NCBI GenBank assembly: GCA_035297145.1
Contig: DATGZN010000112.1
Span: 124,001-188,000, forward strand
Length of the DNA stretch: 64,000 nucleotides
Source: QHXW01 sp035297145
Lineage (GTDB): Bacteria; Acidobacteriota; Terriglobia; Bryobacterales; Bryobacteraceae
Reading direction: 5' to 3'
The notes below the pieces were generated by a model that was not told the DNA's origin, made no database searches, and worked only from the letters and a program-made list of their open reading frames with translations. Both the position numbers and the translations under genes were made by a program. Shown piece by piece: positions 18,406 to 27,790 of this stretch (position 1 is the stretch's first letter; every line of letters begins with the position of its first letter).

Positions 18406-19810
18406 CCAGCTTTCTTCCGATGATCGCGTAATCCAGGCCACCGAAGAACACGTCGCGAAAGTCTCCGGGCAAACTCGCAAGTACGGGCATGGTTTCGACA
18501 GCGGGGAACCGGCGGTGCACCTCGATCTGGCCGATGCCGTATTCTTCCATGTAGAACGCGAGCAGCGCGTGCGGCACAGGCCGTGTGTGCGTGGGATCTA
18601 GGTAGAAATGCGTGGCGAAGATGGCGAGGCACTCGGGGTTGGGCGTCTCGATGGCCAGCACGCCGCCACGGCGAAGCGCTCGCGTTGCCAGGCGCATCAT
18701 TTCCGGAAGCTGCGCGGGGGCAAGATGCTCGATTGCCTGTGCGCAAAAAATACCGTCGAGTGAGCCCTCTGTCAGCGCTGCCAGATACGCGAACAGGTCT
18801 GCCTCATCTGCCTGAAGTCCCTTGCTCCGGCACAAGTCCACGGATTCACGGCTGAGGTCGATGCCACGGGCCGCGACCCCGGCTTCACGCATCAGTTCAA
18901 GAAACTCGCCTCGCCCGCACCCGATGTCCAGTACGTCCTTGCAGCCGGCGAAATAGGGAACGTAGAATCGTTGTCCGGCTTGGACGAATTCCTCCGAACC
19001 GCGAAAACGTTCGGCGAAACGCGCATAGTCGAATACCGAACCGGCTTCCGCGATGGGCGGCGCCGGTTGGGCCAGTGGCGCCGGTGAGGCCAATGAGGTC
19101 ACGGAACGCGCGCGCTGGCGGATCAGGCGAAGCTCCGTGTGAATGATGGTCTCGAATGCCGCGCTAGCCCGGGCGAAATCGGCCGCCAGTTTCTTTTGCA
19201 TGTCCAGGGTTGCTCTCTCGAGAGCACCCAGATAGTCCGCGTGCTGCGCTTTGACGTTGTCGCGGAAATTCGTCTCCATCAGTGTGGCACGGTGCTGGAA
19301 AGCGATTTGCAAATCGGCGACGCTGCGCAGAAATTGCATTTCGTTGGTGGCGAGCCTGTGTTCCCACTCGCTGCGCCAAGTGGTCCAGTGGGTGCGGATG
19401 TCCTCTACTTCCTCCGCCGTGCGGGCTACAGAGCCGAATCGCTGATTCAGAGACACAATCGAGCGATTCAGTTCACTTAGCGCTTCGAGCGTGGCTTCCA
19501 CGCAGGCCATCACTTCACGGTTGAAAACCACTTGATCACGGACGAACCAGCCCAGCCCGCGCGCGATTGTACCCTTCGCCGCTTGGATCAACGAGTTCAG
19601 GAAACCGGGCGGCCGCGGATTGACGCCGCCGATCGCAGCAATCTTGGCTTCCGCTCGGTCCCTCGCTTGTGCCAGCGGCATCAGGTCGGCAACCGGTTCT
19701 GAGCCTGATCCGTTAACTCCGGGGTAGCGTGCGCTCACCCGCTCGCGCACCGCGCGCAGCAGTTCCGCCAGTTCCTCAGCCTTTAAGGCTTCGTTACTTT
19801 CGGGCGCCAC
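18401..19810 (-). CDS. coiled-coil plus SAM-dependent methyltransferase
   Basis: In this 469-residue protein, residues 1-250 are mostly helical with coiled-coil-like stretches (about 110-235). A class I methyltransferase domain follows, with motif I VLDIGCGRGEFLEL near residues 290-303 and AIEHLAP later. The layout resembles enzymes that cap or modify surface polysaccharides, where the coiled coil acts as an assembly or length-measuring part. The GTG start at 19810 lies 17 bases inside the 3' end of queF, so the two are translationally linked. The substrate is not evident. It could equally modify a lipid or small molecule. Confidence 0.8.
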   Translation of the reverse strand: MAPESNEALKAEELAELLRAVRERVSARYPGVNGSGSEPVADLMPLAQARDRAEAKIAAIGGVNPRPPGFLNSLIQAAKGTIARGLGWFVRDQVVFNREVMACVEATLEALSELNRSIVSLNQRFGSVARTAEEVEDIRTHWTTWRSEWEHRLATNEMQFLRSVADLQIAFQHRATLMETNFRDNVKAQHADYLGALERATLDMQKKLAADFARASAAFETIIHTELRLIRQRARSVTSLASPAPLAQPAPPIAEAGSVFDYARFAERFRGSEEFVQAGQRFYVPYFAGCKDVLDIGCGRGEFLELMREAGVAARGIDLSRESVDLCRSKGLQADEADLFAYLAALTEGSLDGIFCAQAIEHLAPAQLPEMMRLATRALRRGGVLAIETPNPECLAIFATHFYLDPTHTRPVPHALLAFYMEEYGIGQIEVHRRFPAVETMPVLASLPGDFRDVFFGGLDYAIIGRKLG

Positions 19811-20195
19811 TCTTCTTGCTCCAGGTGGCCGTCACTTTCGCGTGCAGTCCGCCACGCGGTGTAAATTCGCCCACCACGGTTGCGGTAATGGGTTTGGCCG
19901 CAGCCACCACATCGCGCAAAAACCGGTTCACCACGTTTTCATAGAAGATGCCGAGGTTGCGATATGCCAGCACGTACATCTTGAGCGACTTCAGCTCCAG
20001 ACATAATTTGTCTGGCGTGTAGCGTAGGGTGATCCGCCCGAAATCCGGAAGGCCGGTTTTAGGGCACACGGAAGTGAACTCGGGAACAACAATTTCGATC
20101 TCGTAGCCCGGGAATTGGTTCGGCCAAGTTTCGATTTCAGGCAGCGGCGCTTCGATTCCGGCCTCCGCGTGCGCGTCAGTGTAGGAGCGCTTCAT
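19794..20195 (-). CDS. queF: NADPH-dependent 7-cyano-7-deazaguanine (preQ0) reductase
   Basis: QueF reduces the nitrile of preQ0 to the amine preQ1 in queuosine tRNA modification. The 133-residue protein is the short, single-domain type. Cys44, in TSVCPKTG, forms the thioimide with substrate, and Asp51 follows. The NADPH-binding block is E67-L-K-S-L-K-M-Y74. The ATG at 20195 overlaps the TGA of the upstream gene (bases 20192-20195), so the two are translationally coupled. The other queuosine genes are not nearby. Confidence 0.95.
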   Translation of the reverse strand: MKRSYTDAHAEAGIEAPLPEIETWPNQFPGYEIEIVVPEFTSVCPKTGLPDFGRITLRYTPDKLCLELKSLKMYVLAYRNLGIFYENVVNRFLRDVVAAAKPITATVVGEFTPRGGLHAKVTATWSKKSGARK

Positions 20196-21406
20196 TTCTT
20201 CACGAGCGCGCGCGAGAGCAGATCGAGAAACAGCCCGACATCCGTCACTACGCCCACCGCCTGGCCGGTGCCGCGATCGCTCACTTTGGTGGCGACGGCC
20301 GGATTGATGTCCACACAAACGATCTTCACCCAGCTCGGCAGCATGTTGCCCGTGGCGATGGAGTGCAGCATCGAACCCAGGCACAGCACCAGCCCGGCGC
20401 CTTTCAAGTGTTCAGCGTAGGCGTCCTGTGCGGCGTTCATATCGGTGATGGTGTCGGGCAGGGGGCCGTCGTCCCGCAGGCTACCGGCCAGTACGAAGGG
20501 AACGTTCTTTTTCACGCACTCGTAGAGAACTCCCGATCGTAAGCGCCCACTTTCCACAGCGCGGGCGATGCTGCCGCAGTGATAGACGGCGTTGATGGCG
20601 CGCATGTGATTGCGGTGGCCATGTTCTTCCTGGCGCCCATCCGCCAGACGGATTCCGAGTGACGTGCCGAACAACGCCGCTTCCAGATCGTGCACGCCTA
20701 GCGCGTTGCCGCTGAGCAAAGCCTGGATGAATCCGCTGCGGATCAACTGCGCCAGGCCCTGCACACCGCCTGTATGCACCACCACCGGACCAGCGACGGC
20801 GACCACTTTCAGACCTTGTTCGATGGTCTGCTCGACGAGCGTCGCGGTCTGGCGCACCGCCGTTTCCACTTGGCGCTCCGACGAGATGCCGTTACTCATG
20901 AACGCGAAAGCCAGCCGGTCGCGTTCCTTCGATTCGGGCACCACACGGATGCCGCGCATCCCCACGACGACTTGATCGCCGGCGTGGAGGTCGCGCATCC
21001 GGCGGCACACCGCTCTGCCGTCTGCGACCACCACGAGCGCGTCCATGCGTTGATTGTCCACCTCAATCCATTGCTGCTGGTGGCGGACGAGCGTGCGGTG
21101 GTTGGTGGTGGAATAGAAATCCTCGGGAGCACAGCGGTCGCGCTCCACCGTGCGCAGTTGCGCGTCGCCGCTGTCGACGGGCGAGCAGCCCAGGCCGAGC
21201 AACTGTTGCAGCAGGCGCTCCATGACGGCGCGCTCGCTGGCCTCCACCTTCAGGCGTAGGTACGATCCGTCGCTGTTGGTCTTCCCAACGCGGAATTCTT
21301 CGACCTCGAACCGGCCGCCGAACTCGACCACCTGATCGAAAATCTGCTCCATGATGTGGGAATCGATCAGGTGGCCCTGAGCTTCGACGACTTCCTGGAA
21401 TGGCAT
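20192..21406 (-). CDS. LOR/SDH-domain protein, possible archaeal-type ornithine cyclodeaminase
   Basis: The 404-residue protein belongs to the TIGR00300 group. Members include the archaeal-type ornithine cyclodeaminase and the C-terminal part of cyanobacterial arginine-guanidine-removing enzymes. The N-terminal 100 residues form an ACT-like/LOR region (EVVEAQGHLIDSHIMEQ). The rest has a nucleotide-binding pattern (VVAVAGPVVVHTGG and KIVCVDINPAVATK). A role in arginine/ornithine to proline conversion is inferred from the family. It is coupled to queF by a 4-base overlap, although no functional link is obvious. Confidence 0.75.
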   Translation of the reverse strand: MPFQEVVEAQGHLIDSHIMEQIFDQVVEFGGRFEVEEFRVGKTNSDGSYLRLKVEASERAVMERLLQQLLGLGCSPVDSGDAQLRTVERDRCAPEDFYSTTNHRTLVRHQQQWIEVDNQRMDALVVVADGRAVCRRMRDLHAGDQVVVGMRGIRVVPESKERDRLAFAFMSNGISSERQVETAVRQTATLVEQTIEQGLKVVAVAGPVVVHTGGVQGLAQLIRSGFIQALLSGNALGVHDLEAALFGTSLGIRLADGRQEEHGHRNHMRAINAVYHCGSIARAVESGRLRSGVLYECVKKNVPFVLAGSLRDDGPLPDTITDMNAAQDAYAEHLKGAGLVLCLGSMLHSIATGNMLPSWVKIVCVDINPAVATKVSDRGTGQAVGVVTDVGLFLDLLSRALVKK

Positions 21407-21425
21407 GAACTCTAATTTCGCCTTT

Positions 21426-21453
21426 CTCCGCGCCTCCGCGCCTCTGCGGTGAG
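21426..21453 (-). repeat. 28-bp dispersed intergenic repeat, copy 2
   Basis: The reverse complement matches the copy at 4694-4721 in 26 of 28 positions. It lies in the 57-base gap between the phosphofructokinase gene and the LOR/SDH-domain gene. Confidence 0.6.
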
Positions 21454-21463
21454 GCGTTTGACT

Positions 21464-22648
21464 CTACGCCCGCGTGAGGAAAATCGGCAGGCCGATCTTG
21501 TTCTCGTAACTTGGCCGGTAGCGTTCGGTGTTGTACATCGTCCCGACATCCACACGGCGCGGACCAAGCTTGGGATCGGGAATCGGCACTGCCGTGTAGC
21601 AGCCTCCGCTGATCGCCATCATAAGTCCGTGTTGTCCGCGCTCGATACATCCCATAGCCATGCCCGCGAACGTGGACGCCACCATTTTGTCGAGAAAATC
21701 CGGACTGCCGCTGCGCAGATCGTACGTCAGGTCGCTGACGATGGTTTCCTCGCCGGTACGCTTCTTGATCTCATCGCTCAAATCCTCGCCGACGTTAGCT
21801 TTCTTCTTGTGGCCATACGCGTCCGCCTCGCCGGTTTCGCGCAACTGGTAGCCTTCCCATTCCGCGCCCTCGGAAAGAACCACCAGTGAGTAGTTGCTGG
21901 GCGTCGTCCTCTTGTCTTTCAGAAGCACCTCGATCAGCTTCTCCAAATTGAACTTGTATTCGGGGATACAGCAACGCATGGAGGTCACGTAGGCCGTGTA
22001 GAGCGCTGTGTAGCCGGCGTCGCGTCCGAAGATGCGGAATATGCCGATGCGTTCGTGCGAGCCCACCGTGGTTCGCTGCCGCCCGATGGCTTCGGTGGCG
22101 CGCGTGATTGCCGTCGAAAACCCGATGCAATACTCGGTATTCTGCACGTCGTTGTCCATCGTCTTCGGAATCGCGATCACCTTGAAGCCGGCTTGATCGA
22201 GCTTCGCCGCGTAGCTCAAGGTGTCGTCGCCGCCAATTGCCACCAGGTACTCGAACCCGAGCTTCTCCAGATTCTTGATGACCTGCGGTGTCAGGTCGTA
22301 CACCGTACTTGTCTTTCCATCTTTCGTGACTTGCGACGTCTTGAAACTGGCGGCATTCAAGAAGTCCGGCACCTTTTTCATTTTGCCCGGATTGGTGCGC
22401 GTCGTGTGCAGAAAGGTGCCGCCGGTGCGATCGATCGTGCGCGTGTTGTCACGATTGAGCGGCAGAATATACCGCGCGCGGCTTTGTTCGTCGTCGAGGT
22501 TTACGTTCGTCAAACCCTCCCATCCACGCCGGATACCGGTGATTTCACAGCCGATCTCACCGCCTCGATAGACCACGCTCTTGATCACGGAATTCAAGCC
22601 GGGAACATCACCACCACCGGTGAGGATCCCCAGACGTTTAACGGACAT
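21464..22648 (-). CDS. phosphofructokinase with pyrophosphate-type active site residues
   Basis: This is a group A 6-phosphofructokinase of 394 residues. The N-terminal phosphate loop is TGGGDVPGLNSVI. The donor-site block is G139-G-D-D142-T and the catalytic block is P161-K162-T-M-D165-N-D. In the family, Asp at position 142 together with Lys at 162 typifies pyrophosphate-dependent enzymes; ATP enzymes have Gly at the first site. It therefore probably catalyses reversible PPi-dependent phosphorylation of fructose 6-phosphate. A strong GAGAGGAG ribosome site precedes the ATG. A TATAAT hexamer 31 bases upstream gives it its own promoter. A sigma-54 activator gene lies directly upstream. Confidence 0.9.
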   Translation of the reverse strand: MSVKRLGILTGGGDVPGLNSVIKSVVYRGGEIGCEITGIRRGWEGLTNVNLDDEQSRARYILPLNRDNTRTIDRTGGTFLHTTRTNPGKMKKVPDFLNAASFKTSQVTKDGKTSTVYDLTPQVIKNLEKLGFEYLVAIGGDDTLSYAAKLDQAGFKVIAIPKTMDNDVQNTEYCIGFSTAITRATEAIGRQRTTVGSHERIGIFRIFGRDAGYTALYTAYVTSMRCCIPEYKFNLEKLIEVLLKDKRTTPSNYSLVVLSEGAEWEGYQLRETGEADAYGHKKKANVGEDLSDEIKKRTGEETIVSDLTYDLRSGSPDFLDKMVASTFAGMAMGCIERGQHGLMMAISGGCYTAVPIPDPKLGPRRVDVGTMYNTERYRPSYENKIGLPIFLTRA

Positions 22649-22678
22649 CCAAACTCCTCTCTTGTTGGGTAAAGAACT

Positions 22679-22684
22679 ATTATA
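22679..22684 (-). promoter_or_regulatory. candidate sigma-70 -10 element for the phosphofructokinase gene
   Basis: On the minus strand the hexamer is a perfect TATAAT. Transcription would begin near 22672, giving a leader of about 24 bases that contains the GAGAGGAG ribosome site. No good -35 hexamer lies at the right distance, so an activator could be involved. Confidence 0.45.
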
Positions 22685-22714
22685 AAGTCGCGGCGGCGGG
22701 TGCCACCATGCCCG

Positions 22715-24223
22715 CTAGTGGCGCGCGTCAATTTTACTCTTGATGGTGCGCCGATCCAGCTGCAAACGCCGCGCGGTTTCCTCGTAGCTGCCGGTTTCGG
22801 CGTATACGAGGGTGCAATAGCGCCGGAGCAACTCATCAGCAGTTAAGCGCCCCATGGACAGATCCTCCGACAGGCTCTCGGCGTCGGATGCCGCTCGGCT
22901 TTCAGGCGGCTGATACTGTTTTCGGATGAGGACGTTGCGCACACACTGTTCCAGCTCGCGGTAGTTTCCCGGCCAGGCGTAATCCGGTGGCAAATGGTGG
23001 CGGATCCAATCCTCAGCTTCCCTCGCCAGCGGCTCCGCCTCGGAACCCGCGACCCTGCGCGCCATGTAATGAATCAGGTCGCGCATGACTTCAGGCGATT
23101 CCCGCACTTGTTCGCGCAGCGGCGGCGTCAGGATCACGTCCGCGCACAGCCGGTAATACAGATCTTCGCGAAACCGCCCCCGTTTCATGTCCGTGGCTAA
23201 ATCCCGGTTGGTGGCCGCGATCAGCTTGCCGCGAAACTGACGGGCGGCGGTACTGCCGAGTGGATGGAACGTCCGCGTCTCGATCACGCGCAGCAATTTC
23301 ACCTGAAGCGCAAATTCCAGGTCGCCCAACTCGTCCAGGAAAACGGAGCCGGATGGCGGGCAGACTTCCAGCCACCCCTTGCGGTCCTCCAGGGCGCCAG
23401 TAAAAGCGCCGCGCCGGTGGCCAAACAGTTCGGATTCGATCAGCGTGGCGGGCAGTGCGGCGACGTTGATCGGCAGAAAGTCCTGCTCGGGGTCGTGTTC
23501 AAATATGAGCTTCTCGGCGTCGAATGGCACGTATCGAGATAGCGCGATGGCACGTGCCACCAACTCTTTTCCGGTGCCGGACGGTCCCATGATGAGCGTC
23601 GGAAAATCGGCCATGTGCGCGTAGATGCCGCGCCAGTAGCGGCGGAGGTCGTGTGTAAAAATCGAGTTCCACACCGATGCTCGCAGCTTTGCAGCCGACA
23701 GAGAACCGCCGATGATGCACAGGAAAATGTTGTGAAAAGCTCGGGCGATCTGGTAAAAGCAGGCGAAGATGTGCCGGGGGTCGTGGTTTGTGGGCAGCGA
23801 GACGCCGGGAATCTGGAAATAGCGCTCCCACTCCGCTTGAAACTGAGAATAGAAGCTCAAGCGCTTCTGTTTGCCTGAATTGAAAATTGTTTCCACGAAG
23901 TGCGGGAACGCGTGGTGGTAGATCACATGCAACACCGCGTCTTGATAGAGCGCCAGGTCGCTGGCTGGCACGTCGCGAACGCGCTCCAGATGCTGGCGCA
24001 AACGCTCGACTAAGGGTTCGAGAAGTGCGATGATCTTCCAGACATTCGTGCGTGGCCGGTCGGGATCTTCCACTTGCACGCTCCACACTGGTTCGCCTTC
24101 GACGAACTCGCTACCCAATGCGGCGCGCTCCAGACTCACTCGCTCGGGGACGAACGGGTTGGAATAAGCCAGATCGGAAGTAATGCGCAGTAAGGAGCGC
24201 TCTTGGGCGTTGACGAAGGCCAC
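22715..24223 (-). CDS. sigma-54-dependent transcriptional activator with unrecognised N-terminal domain
   Basis: In this 502-residue protein, the AAA+ core has Walker A G213-P-S-G-T-G-K219, the sigma-54 contact loop G272-A-F-T-G-A277 and Walker B VFLDELGDLE. A Fis-type helix-turn-helix is at the C-terminus (YEETARRLQLDRRTIKSKI). The first 205 residues do not look like a receiver, GAF or PAS domain; they contain FFETIF- and HHAFPHF-like helical segments and may be a distinct sensor. The GTG start at 24223 has no clear ribosome site. A TATACT hexamer at 24230-24235 would place the transcript start almost at the GTG. Targets are unknown, and no convincing -24/-12 site was seen nearby. Confidence 0.88.
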   Translation of the reverse strand: MAFVNAQERSLLRITSDLAYSNPFVPERVSLERAALGSEFVEGEPVWSVQVEDPDRPRTNVWKIIALLEPLVERLRQHLERVRDVPASDLALYQDAVLHVIYHHAFPHFVETIFNSGKQKRLSFYSQFQAEWERYFQIPGVSLPTNHDPRHIFACFYQIARAFHNIFLCIIGGSLSAAKLRASVWNSIFTHDLRRYWRGIYAHMADFPTLIMGPSGTGKELVARAIALSRYVPFDAEKLIFEHDPEQDFLPINVAALPATLIESELFGHRRGAFTGALEDRKGWLEVCPPSGSVFLDELGDLEFALQVKLLRVIETRTFHPLGSTAARQFRGKLIAATNRDLATDMKRGRFREDLYYRLCADVILTPPLREQVRESPEVMRDLIHYMARRVAGSEAEPLAREAEDWIRHHLPPDYAWPGNYRELEQCVRNVLIRKQYQPPESRAASDAESLSEDLSMGRLTADELLRRYCTLVYAETGSYEETARRLQLDRRTIKSKIDARH

Positions 24224-24373
24224 GAGGTGAGTATACAGGAAATGTACATAATATGAGCATGGATTGTACTATAGTCTTGACAACTGAGCCAATTTAACAG
24301 GTAAGTTGTTCTAAATCAGTACAGCCGAGCTGGTCCTCCCTTTGCACCGATAAGGGCAGGAGAACAGATACAA

Positions 24374-27300
24374 ATGGCCGCGAGCAGCTACAAAGAGCTT
24401 CTGAAGTCGGTCGGGTTCCAGTCGTTCCTTTGGACGCAGTTCCTCGGCGCGTACAACGACAACGTCTACAAAATTCTGGTTTCGCTTTTGGCGGTGGAGA
24501 TTGGCGCCAGGACCGGCAAGGGCAGCGAGTACCTTTCGCTCGGAGGCGCAGTATTCATCGTTCCATTCCTGCTGTTCTCGGGGTATTCCGGCCATCTCGC
24601 CGACGTCTTTAACAAACGCCGCGTTCTGATCGCCACGAAATCGCTGGAGGTTCTTTCGATGGCACTCGCCATTCCGGCGCTGGTTTCCCAGCGCATCGAT
24701 CTGATGATGGCGGTGCTCTTCCTGCTTGCGCTGCAGGCCACGCTGTTCAGCCCCGCGAAATACGGAATCCTCCCGGAGATGTTGCCGGATCGCGATCTCT
24801 CCCGCGCGAATGGCCTGCTCGAAATGAGCACATTCGTCGCGATCGTGGTCGGGACGTCGTCCGGGACGTTTCTGTTCTCCGCGTGGAAATATGCGCCGTG
24901 GAAGATGGGGACGGTCATGCTCGCGATTGCGATCGTGGGCACTCTCGTCAGTTTCAAAATCGGGAAAGTCGCTTCTCCGAACATTCGAACGCCGTTCGCG
25001 CTGAATCCGTTCGCCGAGGTAGTCGTCGGCCTGAGGCGGCTGTATCGCGACCGCCCGCTGTGGCTGACGGTGATCGGCATGTCCTATTTCTGGTTCCTCG
25101 GCGCTCTGTTTCAGATGGATCTGATCGTTCTGGGGCGCGAGGTGATCAAGGTTAACGAAGTCCACATAGGCCTGATGGTCACGGCGCTAGCGATCGGGAT
25201 CGGCGCGGGCAGTTTGGCCGCCGGCCGGCTTTCGGGGGACAAGGTCGAACTGGGCCTGGTGCCGCTAGGCTCGCTCGGCATGGGCGTTTCTTCCATGCTG
25301 TTGTGCTGGGTCATGCCGTCGTGGTTGGGCGCCATTGTTGCGCTCGCGTTGCTGGGCTTTGCGAGCGGCCTGTTTATTGTCCCGCTAAACGCCTTCTTGC
25401 AGCAACGCAGCGGAGACGATGAGAAGGGCCGGCTGATCGCCACCAATAATTTCTTGAACATGGTGGGCATTCTGCTGGCCTCGGCCGCGCTGTGGGAATT
25501 GCACGACAAACTTGGAGTCGCACCGGACAAGATCGTGCTGTACGCAGGAATCTTCACGCTGGTTGCGACGGTTTATTCGGTGAGCGTGGTGCCCGATTTC
25601 CTGGTGCGCTTTGTGCTCTGGCTGCTCACGCACACGGTGTTCCGCATTCGCATCGTGGGCGCCGGCAATGTTCCCTTCCGTGGTCCCGCGCTGCTGGTGG
25701 CGAACCACGTCTCCCATATCGATGGCTTCCTCATCGGCGCGTGCGTGCAACGCTTTATCCGGTTCATGGTGTACCGCCCTTACTACGAGATTCCAGCGCT
25801 CCACTGGTTTTTCCGTCTGACGAATTCGATTCCGGTGGGCGCCGGATCGCGCCGGGACTTAGTGGAGTCGATCAGGAGCGCGCGCCGGGAACTCGAAGCC
25901 GGCCATGTGGTTTGCATTTTTGCGGAAGGCGCCATCAGCCGTACTGGCAATCTGCTGCCGTTCAAGCGCGGCCTCGAGAAAATTGCTGAAGGTCTGGACG
26001 TGCCCGTGATTCCGGTGCATCTCGATCGTCTGTGGGGAAGCATTTTCAGCTTCGAGCGCGGCCGCTTCTTCTGGAAATGGCCGAAGCGTGTGCCGTATCC
26101 GGTAACCGTGTCGTTCGGCAAGCCGCTCAGCTCGCACGCGTCGGCACACGATGTGCGGCTCGCGATCATGGAACTCGGCAGCGAAGCGGTCGAGGAGAGG
26201 AGGACCGCGCAAGATCTGTTAGACCTGCGCTTCATGCGATCAGCCAAACGCAACTGGTTCTCATTGGCTATGGCTGATTCGAGCGGCAAGCAACTTACAT
26301 ACGGCCAGACGCTGATGGCCAGCATACTGCTCGCCCGCTGGCTGCGCCGGCATAGCGCCCCGGCAAACAAAATCGGGCTCTTGCTGCCAAATTCAGTGGG
26401 AGGCGCGTTGGCTAATATTGCAGCGCTGACGGCTGGCAAGATTCCCGTGAACCTCAATTACACCGCCGGCAAAGAATCGATGGCGTCGGCCGTTGAACAA
26501 TGCGAGATCCGAACCATCCTGACGTCGCGCCACTTTCTGGCTAAGGCCAAGCTGGAACCGACCGAGGGCATGGTGTTTCTGGAGGATGTTTTGCCAGCGT
26601 TCAGCGGATGGCAGAAAGCCGTCACGGCTGCCGCCGCCTTCCTGCTTCCCACGCGCCTATTAGCGCGCCTCATGAACTCAGAAAAGCGAACGCCGGATAG
26701 TCTGGCTACGATCATCTTTTCCAGCGGGAGCACCGGCACTCCGAAGGGTGTGATGCTCTCGCACTACAATCTCATTTCCAATATCGAGGCGGTGGCGCAA
26801 GTGTTCTGGATTGGCAAGACCGATCGCATTGTGGGCGTGTTGCCGTTTTTCCATTCCTTCGGCTTTGTGTACACTCTGTGGTTTCCGGTGGTGATCGGCG
26901 CCGCGGCCATTTATCATCCCAACCCCATGGATGCGAAAGCGATCGGCGAGCTGGTTCACAAGCACCGGGGCACTTTTCTGTTGACCACCCCGACCTTCTG
27001 CGTCGGCTATACGCGCAAGTGCTCCGCCGAGGAGTTCGCCTCGTTGCGGTTCGTGCTCGTGGGCGCGGAAAAGCTGCGCGAGAATATTGCGCAAGCGTTC
27101 CACGAAAAATTCGGTTTGAGTCCTCTCGAAGGCTATGGGGCTACCGAAATGTCGCCCGTGATCGCCGTGAATGTGCCAGACCACGAAGATCCCGCGAATC
27201 CACAAACCGGGGTTAAGGCCGGCACGGTTGGGCATCCGGTTCCTGGTGTGACGGTGAGGGTTGTGGACCCGGACACGGGTGAGCGGTTGCCCGCTGGGAA

Positions 27301-27784
27301 AGCAGGACTGCTCCTTGTGAGAGGCGCCAACCGGATGCTCGGATACTTAGGGCAGCCCGAGAAGACCGCGGAAGTGATTCGCGATGGCTGGTACGTGACG
27401 GGCGATATCGGGTGCATCGACGACGACGGATTCATTCGGATCACGGACCGGCTCGCACGCCTCAGCAAGATCGGCGGCGAGATGGTGCCTCACTTGAAAA
27501 TCGAGGAAGCCCTACAAGCCATTCTTGGTGATTCTGCCTGTGTAGTCTGCGGCATTCCGGACGATCACAAGGGCGAGCGCTTGGCAGCTCTGTACACGCG
27601 TCCGGATCTCACGCCGACGGAGATCTGGCGGCAACTTTCCCAGACAGAGCTGCCCAAACTCTGGGTGCCTAAGAGCGAGGATCTGCACTTTATTGAAACC
27701 ATTCCGACTCTCGGGAGCGGCAAGACCGACCTGCGGCAGGCGAAAAGTGTCATCATGCGTCTGGCGGAAGTAGCGGAGAAGTAG
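24374..27784 (+). CDS. aas: trifunctional LplT-PlsC-Aas fusion (lysophospholipid transporter, acyltransferase, acyl-ACP synthetase)
   Basis: The 1136-residue inner-membrane protein has three parts. An MFS domain (about 1-415) resembles LplT, which flips lysophospholipids inward. A PlsC acyltransferase (about 430-610) has the H445-V-S-H-I-D450 catalytic box and FAEGAISRTG. An AMP-binding acyl-ACP synthetase (about 640-1125) has the phosphate loop from Ser783 (SSGSTGTPKG), YGATEMSP and a late TGDIG block. In E. coli the same activities are on two adjacent genes, lplT and aas. The protein should re-acylate 2-acyl-lysophosphatidylethanolamine for membrane repair. The ATG at 24374 follows GGCAGGAGAA. 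Confidence 0.92.
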   Translation: MAASSYKELLKSVGFQSFLWTQFLGAYNDNVYKILVSLLAVEIGARTGKGSEYLSLGGAVFIVPFLLFSGYSGHLADVFNKRRVLIATKSLEVLSMALAIPALVSQRIDLMMAVLFLLALQATLFSPAKYGILPEMLPDRDLSRANGLLEMSTFVAIVVGTSSGTFLFSAWKYAPWKMGTVMLAIAIVGTLVSFKIGKVASPNIRTPFALNPFAEVVVGLRRLYRDRPLWLTVIGMSYFWFLGALFQMDLIVLGREVIKVNEVHIGLMVTALAIGIGAGSLAAGRLSGDKVELGLVPLGSLGMGVSSMLLCWVMPSWLGAIVALALLGFASGLFIVPLNAFLQQRSGDDEKGRLIATNNFLNMVGILLASAALWELHDKLGVAPDKIVLYAGIFTLVATVYSVSVVPDFLVRFVLWLLTHTVFRIRIVGAGNVPFRGPALLVANHVSHIDGFLIGACVQRFIRFMVYRPYYEIPALHWFFRLTNSIPVGAGSRRDLVESIRSARRELEAGHVVCIFAEGAISRTGNLLPFKRGLEKIAEGLDVPVIPVHLDRLWGSIFSFERGRFFWKWPKRVPYPVTVSFGKPLSSHASAHDVRLAIMELGSEAVEERRTAQDLLDLRFMRSAKRNWFSLAMADSSGKQLTYGQTLMASILLARWLRRHSAPANKIGLLLPNSVGGALANIAALTAGKIPVNLNYTAGKESMASAVEQCEIRTILTSRHFLAKAKLEPTEGMVFLEDVLPAFSGWQKAVTAAAAFLLPTRLLARLMNSEKRTPDSLATIIFSSGSTGTPKGVMLSHYNLISNIEAVAQVFWIGKTDRIVGVLPFFHSFGFVYTLWFPVVIGAAAIYHPNPMDAKAIGELVHKHRGTFLLTTPTFCVGYTRKCSAEEFASLRFVLVGAEKLRENIAQAFHEKFGLSPLEGYGATEMSPVIAVNVPDHEDPANPQTGVKAGTVGHPVPGVTVRVVDPDTGERLPAGKAGLLLVRGANRMLGYLGQPEKTAEVIRDGWYVTGDIGCIDDDGFIRITDRLARLSKIGGEMVPHLKIEEALQAILGDSACVVCGIPDDHKGERLAALYTRPDLTPTEIWRQLSQTELPKLWVPKSEDLHFIETIPTLGSGKTDLRQAKSVIMRLAEVAEK

Positions 27785-27790
27785 TCACCT

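Noticed and set aside
22686..22712. possible sigma-54 -24/-12 site before the phosphofructokinase gene
   Set aside because: GTGGCACCC resembles a -24 box, but the required GC at the -12 position is absent at the correct spacing.
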